Shown here piece after piece: positions 1-10,131 of a stretch of 64,000 nt of DNA (its first letter is position 1; each line of letters starts with the position of its first letter). The translations under genes were made by a program, and so were the position numbers. The notes beneath the pieces are model-generated. The model saw only the letters and a list, made by a program, of their open reading frames with translations, ran no database searches and had not been told where the DNA came from. This DNA comes from Caldilineales bacterium (GTDB taxonomy: Bacteria > Chloroflexota > Anaerolineae > J102): assembly GCA_024102915.1 (NCBI GenBank), contig JAGFJG010000157.1, positions 62,001 through 126,000 on the forward strand, given 5' to 3'.

Positions 1-492
1 GAGCGAATTGAGATACAACGGCAAAGTGGCGACCAGCGTCTTGCCCTCACCGGTTTTCATCTCGGCGATCTTGCCGCGGTGCAACACCACGCCGCCGATG
101 ATCTGCACATCGTAATGGCGCTGGCTCAGGGTGCGAGACGCCGCCTCGCGCACCGCGGCAAAAGCCTGCGGCAGGATTTCGTTGAGGATATCCTCCTCGG
201 TCTCGTGGATGTCTTGCTTAACGCTTTCGAGCTGGCGCTTGATACGGTCGATGTCAGAGGGGTCTTCGGCCTCCGCCTGTTCCTCGCGCAGTTCCACCAG
301 TTCCTGACGCATGGCGCTGGTTTCATCTTTGATTCTCTGGCGAAAACCGGCAGTGAGCGCCCGAATTTCTTCATCGCTCATGCGCTCGAATTCAGTCGCC
401 AGGGCGTTGACTGCATCCACGATGGGCTGAATGCGTTTGACTTCTTTCTCGTCGGGATCGCCGACGACTTTGTTGAATAGACTCTTTAGCAT
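1..492 (-). CDS. secA: SecA preprotein translocase ATPase, N-terminal part (cut by window edge)
   Basis: Only the first 164 residues are inside the window; the gene continues leftwards past base 1. SecA is the cytoplasmic ATPase that drives unfolded preproteins through the SecYEG channel. The start ([12 protein letters not shown]) matches the usual SecA N-terminus, an acidic helical stretch follows, and a Walker A motif in the characteristic SecA form (MKTGEGKT, residues 145-152) lies near the cut. The preceding [11 protein letters not shown] is also typical of SecA nucleotide-binding domain 1. The ATG at 490-492 is the only sensible start. Nothing can be said about the C-terminal zinc-binding tail. 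Confidence 0.95.
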   Translation of the reverse strand, partial: MLKSLFNKVVGDPDEKEVKRIQPIVDAVNALATEFERMSDEEIRALTAGFRQRIKDETSAMRQELVELREEQAEAEDPSDIDRIKRQLESVKQDIHETEEDILNEILPQAFAAVREAASRTLSQRHYDVQIIGGVVLHRGKIAEMKTGEGKTLVATLPLYLNSL

Positions 493-607
493 AATGGTTA
501 TTATCGATTGACGGACGGGTTACGCCCGATTTGATTCAGGATTACGGATCAAATGACCTGCAACTTACTATTCTAGCACAGACCGCAAATCGTCTCTGGC
601 AGAATTC

Positions 608-1576
608 CTACTGTGATTCCGACGGCGATTCCGCCATCACCGTTTTTGGGCCGCCCGTTCCCCGTTTGCCTTCCGCCGGGTTGGTGTACAGACGTTGGGT
701 GGGATAGGCGAAATCAATGTCGTCCTCGATTGCAAATGCGCGCAAAATATCTTCCCAGATATCGTTTTTGAGCTGACGCCGACCGCGCACATCCGCGGGA
801 TAGCGCAACGTCAACTCCACACCGAAATCGATGACCGCTGTAAACACGATGGGGTCAGTCGCAGCTTGGGGTAAAACCAGAACCGACTTGGTCTTTCCAA
901 GTTGTTCTTGCGCCGCCTTCGCTAACGCATCTGTGTGGCTGTGCAGGATCTCCTCCAACATGGATTTAGCCTTCCGCCAATTGCTCTCGAACGTGACCAC
1001 CACCGGGATCTCGTCCCAAACCATGATGAATCCCTGAGTGGCGTTGGCGATACGATGAGTAAAGACATAACTGTTGGGCACATGGACGACACGCCCTGTC
1101 GGCTGCTCCGCCCCCATGCCCTCGCCCACCTCGGCCAACACAAACTCAAACGGGCTTATATCGGCGACATCTCCGCGAACTGTGTCCACTTCTATTCGGT
1201 CACCCAATTCAAAGGGTCTACGTGCCATGATATACGCCCATCCGCCAATGTTGGTCAGCGGCTCGCGCAAGGCGATTGCGAGACCGGCCAGGATGATGGC
1301 GAGTATCGTTGCCAGCTCGCTGATGCCCTGAATCCATAGAATGCCCAACAGAAGCACTGTTACCGCCAACAAGCTGTAGTGAACCAGTTGGTTCCAACGA
1401 TAGCGCTGTTTCGGCGTCAACTTGCGTTTGTTGATCTGCGCGCGAGCAAATCGACGCAGAACAAAATACACAACTAGCACAATAAGCGATAGCAAAATGT
1501 GTAGCGCCAGTTGCGTATTATTCGAGATGTTGTTCAGGCTGTTTTCGATTTGTTCTATGGCGGAAGTAGGGTCCAT
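608..1576 (-). CDS. MscS-family mechanosensitive ion channel
   Basis: A 322-residue small-conductance mechanosensitive channel, expected to open under membrane tension and release solutes during osmotic downshock. Three hydrophobic segments are visible (about residues 22-42, 70-83 and 88-104). The last runs into the conserved pore helix and beta-domain entry (ALREPLTNIGGW), followed by the typical PFELGDRIEV and later VHVPNS elements. The C-terminal alpha/beta domain ends in a Pro/Gly/Ser-rich tail. It lies downstream of no obvious partner; secA is transcribed away from it on the same strand with its own 115-bp upstream region. The exact MscS subtype cannot be told. Confidence 0.88.
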   Translation of the reverse strand: MDPTSAIEQIENSLNNISNNTQLALHILLSLIVLVVYFVLRRFARAQINKRKLTPKQRYRWNQLVHYSLLAVTVLLLGILWIQGISELATILAIILAGLAIALREPLTNIGGWAYIMARRPFELGDRIEVDTVRGDVADISPFEFVLAEVGEGMGAEQPTGRVVHVPNSYVFTHRIANATQGFIMVWDEIPVVVTFESNWRKAKSMLEEILHSHTDALAKAAQEQLGKTKSVLVLPQAATDPIVFTAVIDFGVELTLRYPADVRGRRQLKNDIWEDILRAFAIEDDIDFAYPTQRLYTNPAEGKRGTGGPKTVMAESPSESQ

Positions 1577-1618
1577 CGGCGGTCCTGGTTGAGGCTACTC
1601 CATGGTGGGTAGTGAAGT

Positions 1619-1654
1619 GCAAGGCGAGCGCCGCGGTAAATAGCCTCGCCTTGC
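1619..1654. terminator. GC-rich hairpin behind the DUF362 gene
   Basis: A perfect 10-bp stem (GCAAGGCGAG at 1619-1628 with CTCGCCTTGC at 1645-1654) lies between the DUF362 gene stop (1692) and the mscS start (1576). No T run follows on either strand, so it is at best a weak or factor-dependent terminator of the minus-strand DUF362 transcript. Confidence 0.4.
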
Positions 1655-1691
1655 GCGGGAATAGAAACGAGTTTGCGGCGGTGTGGCAGAA

Positions 1692-3122
1692 CTAACCCTC
1701 TGGTTCGGTGATTTCTTCCAGCATTGGGCTGCCGTCCTGGCGACGCAAGCGCAGAATCAACAGCACTAGGAACGGCACAAGCAAGAGCAGCAACAGCGCC
1801 CGATTCGAGCCGCCCTTTCCCTGCTCATGTTCCTGATACCAGTAGTGGCCGCCAGCGCCACGTCGCCGCCGCGCCGCCGCCACTTCGGGCGCTTCGGTCA
1901 GGGCGGTGAAGAGGATGCCGAAGGACTGGCGGAAGGCGGAGAATCCGGCGCGCTGGAATTCGGGAGCCTGTATGCCGACGTTGGGATACCCTTTTTCGTC
2001 GGGGACAAGCGCTTCCCAATTGCGGAACAGACGACCCCATTCGCTGGCCAGCGCCGCCTGCATTTTCTGCTTGCCGATGAAAGGATACCAGAAGGTGTCG
2101 TGATAGAGCACCGAAGCCAGATAGCTCCAAGGGGCCAGAACTGTTTTTAGCGACCACTCGATCGGGCCTTTCAGCGGCCCCCAATAAATCTTGTGCTGCA
2201 TGCGCGAGGCGAACGTCATCTTCTGGAAGGGGCCGACGAAGTGCCAGTTTTTCTGCATCTCGACCTCGTCCCCCACTATCTCGATCTGGCTGGGATCGCC
2301 GCAGCCCAAGCCTTTTTCGTGGGCGATGCGGATGAAATCGATCGACATGGGATCTATACCCATGAGCTTGGCGGCGATGGCATCAATGGCCACCTGGTCG
2401 GAGCTGGCGAGGATCACATTTTTCACATAGGGGATCATGCAACGAGGGCCAGGCCCATCGCCGGCAAAGGTGCCGTCCATCACCGCAAACAGGCCGCGGT
2501 GGATGTGCTGCTGGATCATGAGCAGATCGACCAGGGTTTCGTGAATGACGGGATGCGTCCAATGCCGGCGTTCGTTGAGCAATCCCCCGAAGGCGTTCTT
2601 CATCGCCCCGGTGGTGGTGGTGAAAATATGCGTTTTGACCGTGGGCAAATGGATGATGTTTTCGCCGATGAAGCGTTTGGGAATGTAAAAGCCGTCGGGG
2701 TAAACATCATTGAGCACGAGGAATTGATCGGCCAGATCGCCCACCGCATCGCGGATATGAATCCATTCCTCGCCATCTTCATAGAGGTGAACATTGCGCA
2801 AACCGTGCGCCTGCACGACATTGATCTGCTTATTTTCCCGCTCGCCCAGATAGGCGTCGATCACGACCGTGCGATTGTGGCAGGCATGGATCAGGTTGGG
2901 ATCGTAGCCATCCTGTTTCAAGCTGCGGATCACGCCTTCCAACTGCCAGGGTGTGGTCGAACTGCCGGGATAGAAAAAATGCCAGGATATATTGACTTTC
3001 AAAGCCGTATCCGCATCTTTGGCAACCACGTCCTGATAACCGGCCAGATTCATCAGACGATGATAATCGGCCAGAATGGTGCGCGGAGAGGTGCGAAGAA
3101 TGGCAACTTGAGATTGAGTCAT
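1692..3122 (-). CDS. DUF362 domain protein with C-terminal membrane anchor
   Basis: A 476-residue protein with the DUF362 pattern: a central stretch running from INLPTVKTH-like (IHLPTVKTHIF) through GAMKNAFGGLL to a C-terminal DQVAIDAIAAKLMGIDP block. DUF362 proteins are often fused or linked to ferredoxin domains, but no CxxC clusters are seen here. Residues 442-460 form a single Leu-rich hydrophobic segment (RALLLLLLVPFLVLLILRL) that should anchor it in the membrane with a short acidic tail. The start at 3122 was chosen because a GGAG lies 9 bases upstream; the open frame extends further to 3302 but without similarity. Biochemical function of the family is unknown to me. Confidence 0.75.
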   Translation of the reverse strand: MTQSQVAILRTSPRTILADYHRLMNLAGYQDVVAKDADTALKVNISWHFFYPGSSTTPWQLEGVIRSLKQDGYDPNLIHACHNRTVVIDAYLGERENKQINVVQAHGLRNVHLYEDGEEWIHIRDAVGDLADQFLVLNDVYPDGFYIPKRFIGENIIHLPTVKTHIFTTTTGAMKNAFGGLLNERRHWTHPVIHETLVDLLMIQQHIHRGLFAVMDGTFAGDGPGPRCMIPYVKNVILASSDQVAIDAIAAKLMGIDPMSIDFIRIAHEKGLGCGDPSQIEIVGDEVEMQKNWHFVGPFQKMTFASRMQHKIYWGPLKGPIEWSLKTVLAPWSYLASVLYHDTFWYPFIGKQKMQAALASEWGRLFRNWEALVPDEKGYPNVGIQAPEFQRAGFSAFRQSFGILFTALTEAPEVAAARRRRGAGGHYWYQEHEQGKGGSNRALLLLLLVPFLVLLILRLRRQDGSPMLEEITEPEG

Positions 3123-3340
3123 TGACTTGCTCCAGAATTTTATTAGGCTCCTAACGGGATAAAGAAAACGCCCTGCGCATCTTTCCACTGTAAGGGGCAA
3201 CCTGGAATTATACAAAACTCTGGGTTTCAGGTCGATATTTCGGCGCGCGGGTTGATGCCCGAACTCCGGTATTTTTGACACAGCCTGACGCCGCGGGCAC
3301 AATGCTGCTCAAGAATCCTCTCTCCAACCCACTATTTGCC

Positions 3341-4369
3341 ATGACCATCGAACACCCCGATCTCAGCCTGGCCTCGCCAGCAATTATCGCCTATATCGAA
3401 ACCCTGGAGGATGAAATCGAGCGGCTGACGAAATCACGCGTCCGCGCCACCGCCGAATCGTTTCCGGCGGAGCCAAGCGAGCCGCCCACAACGATCAACG
3501 TCATCAGCATCAGCGCTGAAGGCATGGCCAAACGAACGCCGCGCCACCACTACACCCGCCAGCGTCGCGGCGGCATGGGCGTGTTCGATCTGGAATCGCC
3601 GGACGACGATAAGCCTGCGTTTTTGGCGACGGCGGACGAGAGCGCCGCCCTGCTCGTGATCAGCAATCGCGGGCGGGCTTTCCGCCTGCCAGTGGCAGCC
3701 CTGGACGAAGCGCCCATACGGGCAAGGGGCCAATCTCTACTGGCTGTGCTCAACCTGGCCGCGGACGAACGCCTGGCCTGCGTGCTCCCTGCCGATGCTG
3801 GCGCCTATCTCGTCATTACGGGCGAACGAGGGCAGGTGCGCCGCTTTGCCGCTCATCTGGTGGGGGAACGAATGCGTCCGGGCACAACCTTGCTCGATCT
3901 GCGCGAGAGCGGGCAACCGGCGGCGGCTTGCTGGTCGGATGGGCATTCCGATCTCTTCATCGCCAGCCGTTCGGGTCTGGCCATCCGCTTTTCCGAACAA
4001 CAGGCGCCCGTGCGCGGCTGCCTGGGTATCCGCCTGCAACCCGATGATCCGGTCGTTGCAGTTGCATCCGTCACCAAGGAGAGCGCCGTCTTTATGTTGG
4101 GGAGCGATGGGCGCGGCACTGTGCGGCAGATGTCGGGCTTCCGTGCCAACAAAGCGCCCGGAGCCGGGGGGAAGACGGCGATCAAGGTCGATGAGTTGGT
4201 CGGAGCCGCAGTTGTGCGGGATGAGGACGACATCTTCATCATCTCCGAGTTGGGTAAAATCATCCGTTTTCCCGCTGCCGAAATCCCGGCCAAAGAAGGC
4301 GTCGTGCAGGGCGTGAACTGCATGGATTTGCGAGCGGATCGGACGAGCGCCCTCACCATCACGCGCTAA
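3341..4369 (+). CDS. Stand-alone GyrA C-terminal-like beta-propeller protein with a GyrA box
   Basis: A 342-residue protein that resembles only the DNA-wrapping C-terminal domain of DNA gyrase subunit A. A short helical N-terminus (residues 10-32, rich in Glu/Arg) precedes repeated blades of the type LLVISNRGRAFRLP, YLVITGERGQVRRF, LFIASRSGLAIRFSE, VFMLGSDGRGTVRQM and IFIISELGKIIRFP. QRRGGMG at residues 74-80 differs from the classical GyrA box (QRRGGKG) at one position. There is no breakage-reunion domain or catalytic Tyr, and at about 38 kDa it cannot be a topoisomerase alone. Start choice is uncertain: TTG 3275 and ATG 3302 are in frame and none has a clear ribosome site. The next gene (DUF3467) follows after 12 bases, so it is probably co-transcribed. 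Confidence 0.78.
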   Translation: MTIEHPDLSLASPAIIAYIETLEDEIERLTKSRVRATAESFPAEPSEPPTTINVISISAEGMAKRTPRHHYTRQRRGGMGVFDLESPDDDKPAFLATADESAALLVISNRGRAFRLPVAALDEAPIRARGQSLLAVLNLAADERLACVLPADAGAYLVITGERGQVRRFAAHLVGERMRPGTTLLDLRESGQPAAACWSDGHSDLFIASRSGLAIRFSEQQAPVRGCLGIRLQPDDPVVAVASVTKESAVFMLGSDGRGTVRQMSGFRANKAPGAGGKTAIKVDELVGAAVVRDEDDIFIISELGKIIRFPAAEIPAKEGVVQGVNCMDLRADRTSALTITR

Positions 4370-4381
4370 AGGAGCAATATC

Positions 4382-4696
4382 ATGGCCGACGCCAAACCAG
4401 GCAAACAATTGCAAATCGAAGTCCCGGTGGATATCCAGCCGAACTATGCCAACTTCGCCATCATCAACCAGAATTACAACGAGATTTTCATCGACTTCGC
4501 GCACGTCACTCCCGCCGTCCCCAAGACGCGAGTGCATACACGCATCGTGCTCACGCCCTATCACGCCAAGCTTCTGCTTCAGGCGCTAAGCACGAACCTG
4601 GCCAATTACGAAAAGCGTTTTGGCGAAATAAAGACGCAAGGGGCGGGGCTGCCGGAACCGCCGCTGACGGGCTTCGATTCGGGACAGGTGCACTGA
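4382..4696 (+). CDS. DUF3467 family small protein
   Basis: A 104-residue soluble protein of the DUF3467 type, recognised from the order YANFAIINQNYNEIFIDFA, a short loop, then VHTRIVLTPYHAKLLLQAL and NYEKRFGEI. The family is found in many bacteria and archaea, has no known function to my knowledge, and looks like a compact beta-sheet plus C-terminal helix fold. A strong ribosome site (AAAGGAG) sits 7 bases before the ATG. It lies between the GyrA-CTD-like gene and the pterin dehydratase with 12-bp and 1-bp gaps, so an operon is likely. Confidence 0.8.
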   Translation: MADAKPGKQLQIEVPVDIQPNYANFAIINQNYNEIFIDFAHVTPAVPKTRVHTRIVLTPYHAKLLLQALSTNLANYEKRFGEIKTQGAGLPEPPLTGFDSGQVH

Positions 4697-4697
4697 C

Positions 4698-5060
4698 ATG
4701 AGCGAGCCCACCCAACTCGCCGATATGACCTGCAGCGGCTATAGCGCCGATAGCAAAGCCATGACCGCGGTGGAAGTGGCCGAGCTTTATCCGTTCGTAT
4801 CCGACTGGCGCATCGTCGATGGCGATGAATTGCCCAAGTTGGAGCGGGCCTTCAAGTTCAAGAACTTTGTGCAGGCGCTGGAATTCGCCAATCGGGTGGG
4901 GACGATGGCTGAGGAACAGGATCATCATCCGGCGCTGCTGGTGGAATGGGGCAAGGTGACGGTGCGATGGTGGACGCATTTCGTGGAAGGCCTGCACCTG
5001 AATGATTTCATCGCCGCGGCGAAGACCGACCGGATTTTCGAGCAGCGCCAGCCCTCCTAG
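4698..5060 (+). CDS. Pterin-4a-carbinolamine dehydratase
   Basis: A 120-residue protein of the PCD/DCoH family, which dehydrates 4a-hydroxytetrahydrobiopterin to recycle the pterin cofactor of aromatic amino acid hydroxylases. Full family length is present. The active-site signature is clear: DHHPALLVEW (two His and Pro), then VTVRWWTHFVEGLHLNDF with the third His and the closing Asp. The preceding FKFKNFVQALEFANRVG helix is also typical. No phenylalanine hydroxylase is in the window; in many bacteria PCD proteins serve molybdopterin or folate metabolism instead, so the physiological substrate is open. It starts 1 base after the DUF3467 stop. Confidence 0.88.
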   Translation: MSEPTQLADMTCSGYSADSKAMTAVEVAELYPFVSDWRIVDGDELPKLERAFKFKNFVQALEFANRVGTMAEEQDHHPALLVEWGKVTVRWWTHFVEGLHLNDFIAAAKTDRIFEQRQPS

Positions 5061-5063
5061 CCC

Positions 5064-5885
5064 ATGTTGCAATATGCAAGGGGCTACAACAAGCCGGATT
5101 TCAGCAACAAAGTCGTAATCGTCACTGGCGCTTCCACGGGCATTGGCCGGGCGACTGCAATCGCTTTCCGCCAAGCCAGGGCGCGGGTGGCGCTGGCGGC
5201 GCGTTCCGCCGACGTGTTGGCCGATCTCGCAGTCGAGCTTGGCGGCCCGCAGACGGCGCTCCCTCTCCCTGCCGATATCGGCGACCCCGAACAGTGTAGA
5301 CAATTGATCGAGAGCGCGGTCGCACATTTCGGACAGATCGATGTCCTGGTCAACAATGCCGGGATGTTGGTAGCGGGCCGGGTCGAGTATTTACAGCCGG
5401 GGGACATGGAACGGCAATTCGCCGTGAATTATTTTGGCGCATACCATTGCACACAGGCGGCATTGCCCTACCTCAAACAGAGCCGCGGGGTGGTCGTCAA
5501 TATCTCTTCCGTGGCGAGTTTTTTGGGCGTACCCACCAGCGGCGCTTATGCCGCGTCAAAGGCTGCGCTCAACAGCCTGGGCCAGACGCTCTGGGTCGAG
5601 CTAAGGCCTTACGGCATCGGCGTCAGCACGGTCTGTCCCTATTTCACCAGCGGCGCGCAACTTGGGGCCAAAGGCATTCTGCGCCAGGGAAACTGGCAGG
5701 ATGCCAAGGATCGACGAAAGGCTCCCGGCATCCAGACGTGCGAACAAGTCGCCGCCGCCATCCTCGAAGCCGCCCATCGCCGTCCCCGACTCATGGTGCT
5801 CAGCCCGGCCGGCCGTTTCATTTGGCGGCTCAATCGGCTGGCCCCCTGGCTTCCAGACCTGATCATGGCAAAGGTGATAAAATAG
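5064..5885 (+). CDS. Short-chain dehydrogenase/reductase (SDR)
   Basis: A 273-residue classical SDR oxidoreductase. The N-terminal Rossmann motif TGASTGIG (residues 20-27), the NNAG motif after VDVLV, the Ser in ISSVASF and the YAASK catalytic Tyr-Lys pair are all present. Substrate specificity cannot be read from sequence; the C-terminal part resembles SDRs that act on lipids or sugars. It starts 3 bases after the dehydratase gene and probably belongs to the same transcript. No ribosome site is obvious before the ATG, which fits translational coupling. Confidence 0.9.
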   Translation: MLQYARGYNKPDFSNKVVIVTGASTGIGRATAIAFRQARARVALAARSADVLADLAVELGGPQTALPLPADIGDPEQCRQLIESAVAHFGQIDVLVNNAGMLVAGRVEYLQPGDMERQFAVNYFGAYHCTQAALPYLKQSRGVVVNISSVASFLGVPTSGAYAASKAALNSLGQTLWVELRPYGIGVSTVCPYFTSGAQLGAKGILRQGNWQDAKDRRKAPGIQTCEQVAAAILEAAHRRPRLMVLSPAGRFIWRLNRLAPWLPDLIMAKVIK

Positions 5886-5979
5886 GTTCGTAAAAGGTTG
5901 CAGGTCGAACACGCTCACTTCGCCAACTCCCTACTTCATTATTCCCTCACTTGATTACACGCTTCTCTGGAGAAAACCC

Positions 5980-6630
5980 ATGGAACTCGAAGGAACCTAT
6001 ACATTCAATGCCCCGCGTCAGGCGGTCTGGGACGCGATTATGGAGCCCGAAGTGCTGGCCAGCATTTTGCCCGGCTGTGAAAGCCTGGAACGCCTGAGCG
6101 AAAACGAGTACGAGGGCGCACTCAATGTTCGGGTCGGCCCCGTGCAAGGCCGGTTTGCCGGGACAGTTGTCCTTTCCGAGCTCGACGAGCCCTCCAGCTT
6201 TCACATGGATCTGGATGGCAAAGGCGCGGCGGGCTTTGTGAAGGGCGGCGGTAACGCCCGGCTGGAAGAAAGCGATGGCATGACCATCCTCAACTATAGC
6301 GGTGAAGCGCAGGTGGGAGGACGCATTGCCAGCGTCGGCCAGCGCCTGCTCGACACATCGGCCAAGTCGATAACCCGGCAAAGCCTGGAGAGCCTCGACC
6401 AACGCATCCAGTATCGCTTGCAGGCTGAAACTGCGGGCGGCGATGCGACGATGGCCGCCATACCCGCGCCGGCTGCGCCCACTGAAATGGACATGGCCCT
6501 GGGCGTGGCTAAAGATGTGTATGAAGAATATGTGTCGGAGGAAATGCGCCCCTATCTGATAGCGGCGATTGCCGGTCTCGGTCTGGTGATTCTGCTTCTG
6601 GTGTTGCGGAAACTCTTGAGCAAGGAATAA
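5980..6630 (+). CDS. CoxG-like SRPBCC protein with C-terminal membrane anchor
   Basis: A 216-residue protein whose first 150 residues match the carbon monoxide dehydrogenase subunit G (CoxG) group of the SRPBCC/START fold: GTYTFNAPRQAVWDAIMEPEVLASILPGCES, then LNVRVGPVQGRFAG and TILNYSGEAQVGGRIASVGQRLL. Residues 188-210 form one transmembrane helix at the C-terminus. In Oligotropha CoxG anchors CO dehydrogenase to the membrane; no cox structural genes are present here, and the family is widespread outside CO oxidisers. The start has GGAG 9 bases upstream. It directly precedes the Memo-family gene (2-bp gap). Confidence 0.82.
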   Translation: MELEGTYTFNAPRQAVWDAIMEPEVLASILPGCESLERLSENEYEGALNVRVGPVQGRFAGTVVLSELDEPSSFHMDLDGKGAAGFVKGGGNARLEESDGMTILNYSGEAQVGGRIASVGQRLLDTSAKSITRQSLESLDQRIQYRLQAETAGGDATMAAIPAPAAPTEMDMALGVAKDVYEEYVSEEMRPYLIAAIAGLGLVILLLVLRKLLSKE

Positions 6631-6632
6631 CG

Positions 6633-7853
6633 TTGTCGAAAAACGTTATGCAGCCCAAACTGCGCCAACTTGATATCCGCCCGATTTCGCATCAGGGCCG
6701 CCCTTCGCTGCTGGTAAGAGACCCGCTGGAACTCTCCGAACGCTATCTCATCCTACCGCAAGCGCTCGGCCCGGCCTTGATGCTGATGGACGGCGAACAT
6801 GAGATCGAAGGCATGTACGATGCCATGCATCGGCGCTGGGGCATCCGCCTGGAACGCGGCGTGCTCGACGAACTGGCAGCGGCTTTGGATGGCGCCCTGA
6901 TGTTGGAAAACGATGCCGCCCATGAGGTGATGGTCGCCGCCATTGCCGCCTATCGTGCCGCGCCGTTCCGGGCTCCCTCCATTGCGGGAAACGGTTATCC
7001 CGCCGAGCCGGACGAATTGAAAACGCTCTTCGACGAATATCTGGCCTCAGCGCCGCCTGCTAATGGCACGGCAAAACAGGGGCGGGGGCTGATCAGCCCG
7101 CATATCGATTACCAGCGCGGGGGACAAGTCTACGCCCGGGTGTGGAAGGAAGCGGCGGCGATGGCGAGAGAGGCCGAGTTGGTAATCGTATTCGGCACCG
7201 ATCATCAGGCCGGGCGCAATCTGCTCACGCTCACGCGGCAGAACTACGCCACGCCCTACGGCATCCTCCCCACCGATCTGGGACTGGTCGACGCCGTTGC
7301 CGCCGCCATTGGCGAAGAGCAGGCGTATGCCGGCGAACTTTACCATCGCAACGAGCATTCGATCGAGCTGGTCGTCACCTGGCTGCACCACATGCGCGGC
7401 GGTGAACCGGCGATGCTGCTCCCCATCCTCACCGGCTCGTTCCAGCCATTCATGGGGAACGGTCACAGCCCCAAAGCGAACCACGCATTGCGAGCGGCGC
7501 TGGATACGATTCGCGCACACACGGCGAATCGCAACGTGTTGGTCGTGGCTTCCGGCGATCTGGCCCATATCGGCCCCGCGTTCGGCGGCGACCCAATCGA
7601 CATCATCGAGCGGGCGGAGTTGCGGGCGCATGATGACGAATTGATCGCTCATCTGGCCAATGGCGATGCCGAGGGATTCTGGCGTTTTATCTGCCGCGTC
7701 GAGGATGCCAGGAATGTGTGCGGCGTTTCGCCTTTTTATCTGAGCATGCACTTGATGGGCCAGGTCGAGGGCCAGCGAGCGGGCTATGCCGTCTGCCCGG
7801 CCGATTCCCAAAGCACTTCGGTTGTGTCGGTTTGCGGGATGGTGTTCGGATAA
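6633..7853 (+). CDS. Memo-family protein (AmmeMemoRadiSam system protein B type)
   Basis: A 406-residue protein. The C-terminal 270 residues match the Memo fold, which is related to class III extradiol dioxygenases: the ISPHIDYQRGG motif with its conserved His, VIVFGTDHQAG, then HRNEHSIELVVTWLHH and later VVASGDLAHIGPAFG. The N-terminal 110 residues resemble the extra domain seen in the B protein of AmmeMemoRadiSam loci. Neither AMMECR1 nor a radical SAM gene is nearby, so the three-gene system is not complete here. The TTG at 6633 is preferred because AAGGA is 6 bases upstream; ATG 6648 is the alternative. The ribosome site overlaps the previous stop codon. Confidence 0.8.
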   Translation: MSKNVMQPKLRQLDIRPISHQGRPSLLVRDPLELSERYLILPQALGPALMLMDGEHEIEGMYDAMHRRWGIRLERGVLDELAAALDGALMLENDAAHEVMVAAIAAYRAAPFRAPSIAGNGYPAEPDELKTLFDEYLASAPPANGTAKQGRGLISPHIDYQRGGQVYARVWKEAAAMAREAELVIVFGTDHQAGRNLLTLTRQNYATPYGILPTDLGLVDAVAAAIGEEQAYAGELYHRNEHSIELVVTWLHHMRGGEPAMLLPILTGSFQPFMGNGHSPKANHALRAALDTIRAHTANRNVLVVASGDLAHIGPAFGGDPIDIIERAELRAHDDELIAHLANGDAEGFWRFICRVEDARNVCGVSPFYLSMHLMGQVEGQRAGYAVCPADSQSTSVVSVCGMVFG

Positions 7854-7899
7854 AAAAAGTGCGACGCACCGGCAGCCATTGGTTGCCGGTGCGTCGCAC
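7852..7899 (-). terminator. Intrinsic terminator of groEL
   Basis: A perfect 16-bp stem (7859-7874 with 7884-7899, 9-base loop) is followed on the minus strand by a run of seven T. It lies 23 bases after the groEL stop codon and is a textbook rho-independent terminator. The plus-strand Memo gene ends inside the T-run side, so it may reduce read-through there as well. Confidence 0.92.
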
Positions 7900-7922
7900 G
7901 TGTAATTCAATCTGGGTCGGAC

Positions 7923-9578
<1,656 letters not shown>

Positions 9579-9658
9579 TTACCTCAAATTATGTGAGCGG
9601 TGTCGCACCCCCGCTCGACAACATGGGGGATGCACAATCATCTATACTGTTTGCTTTA

Positions 9659-9946
9659 TTAGCCTACGACGGCCAGGATGTCGCTCTCGCGCAGGATCAG
9701 GTATTTCTGATCGTCCAGTTTGACTTCGGTGCCGGCATATTTGGCATAAAGCACCACGTCATTCACTTTCACATCGAGGGCCACGCGTTCGCCCTTGTCA
9801 TTGCGGGCGCCTGGGCCGACAGCGACGATCTTGCCTTCCTGAGGCTTTTCTTTGGCTGATTCGGGCAGGACGATGCCAGAAGCCGTGGTGGATTCTTTCT
9901 CAACGGGTTCGACGACCACACGGTCGCCAAGCGGACGTAGATTCAT
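9659..9946 (-). CDS. groES: Co-chaperonin GroES (Hsp10)
   Basis: A 95-residue co-chaperonin. Family motifs are clear: [14 protein letters not shown] at the start, the mobile-loop region with [23 protein letters not shown], and the end [20 protein letters not shown]. The ATG at 9944-9946 was chosen over the longer open frame because GGAGG lies 9 bases upstream and the protein then has standard length. It is first in the operon with groEL, under a sigma-70-type promoter and a CIRCE element. Confidence 0.97.
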   Translation of the reverse strand: MNLRPLGDRVVVEPVEKESTTASGIVLPESAKEKPQEGKIVAVGPGARNDKGERVALDVKVNDVVLYAKYAGTEVKLDDQKYLILRESDILAVVG

Positions 9947-9996
9947 GGGTGTGAACCTCCAGTATCGGGTGGATAGGGTTGGATATAGACATGCAA

Positions 9997-10023
9997 TTAG
10001 CACTCGTCAACATAGAGTGCTAA
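9997..10023. promoter_or_regulatory. CIRCE operator (HrcA binding site)
   Basis: The sequence is exactly TTAGCACTC, nine spacer bases, GAGTGCTAA, which is the consensus CIRCE inverted repeat. It lies 50 bases upstream of the groES start and directly downstream of the promoter at 10034-10062, so it should sit at or just after the transcription start. HrcA is expected to repress here; no hrcA gene is in the window. Confidence 0.97.
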
Positions 10024-10033
10024 TTCACGTCCC

Positions 10034-10062
10034 ATCATATTCACACCCGCTCGCCTTGTCAA
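10034..10062 (-). promoter_or_regulatory. Sigma-70-type promoter of groES-groEL
   Basis: Read on the minus strand: TTGACA, 17-base spacer, TATGAT. The -35 is a perfect match and the -10 differs from TATAAT at one base. The start of transcription would fall near 10027, just before the CIRCE element. Confidence 0.9.
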
Positions 10063-10131
10063 GTCCCATTTTCAAATATGTCAGCCGTATATTACACGAA
10101 ATGCCCCGACAGTCCCTATCTTTGCGCCGTT

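Noticed and set aside
2193-3125. 310-residue open frame opposite the DUF362 gene
   Set aside because: Shadow of the minus-strand gene; no similarity or start signal.
3123-3302. N-terminal extension of the DUF362 protein up to 3302
   Set aside because: The extra 60 residues have no family similarity and the ATG at 3122 has a good ribosome site.
7859-7899. 16-bp hairpin as a mobile palindrome
   Set aside because: The T run on the minus strand and its place right after groEL make a terminator the better reading.
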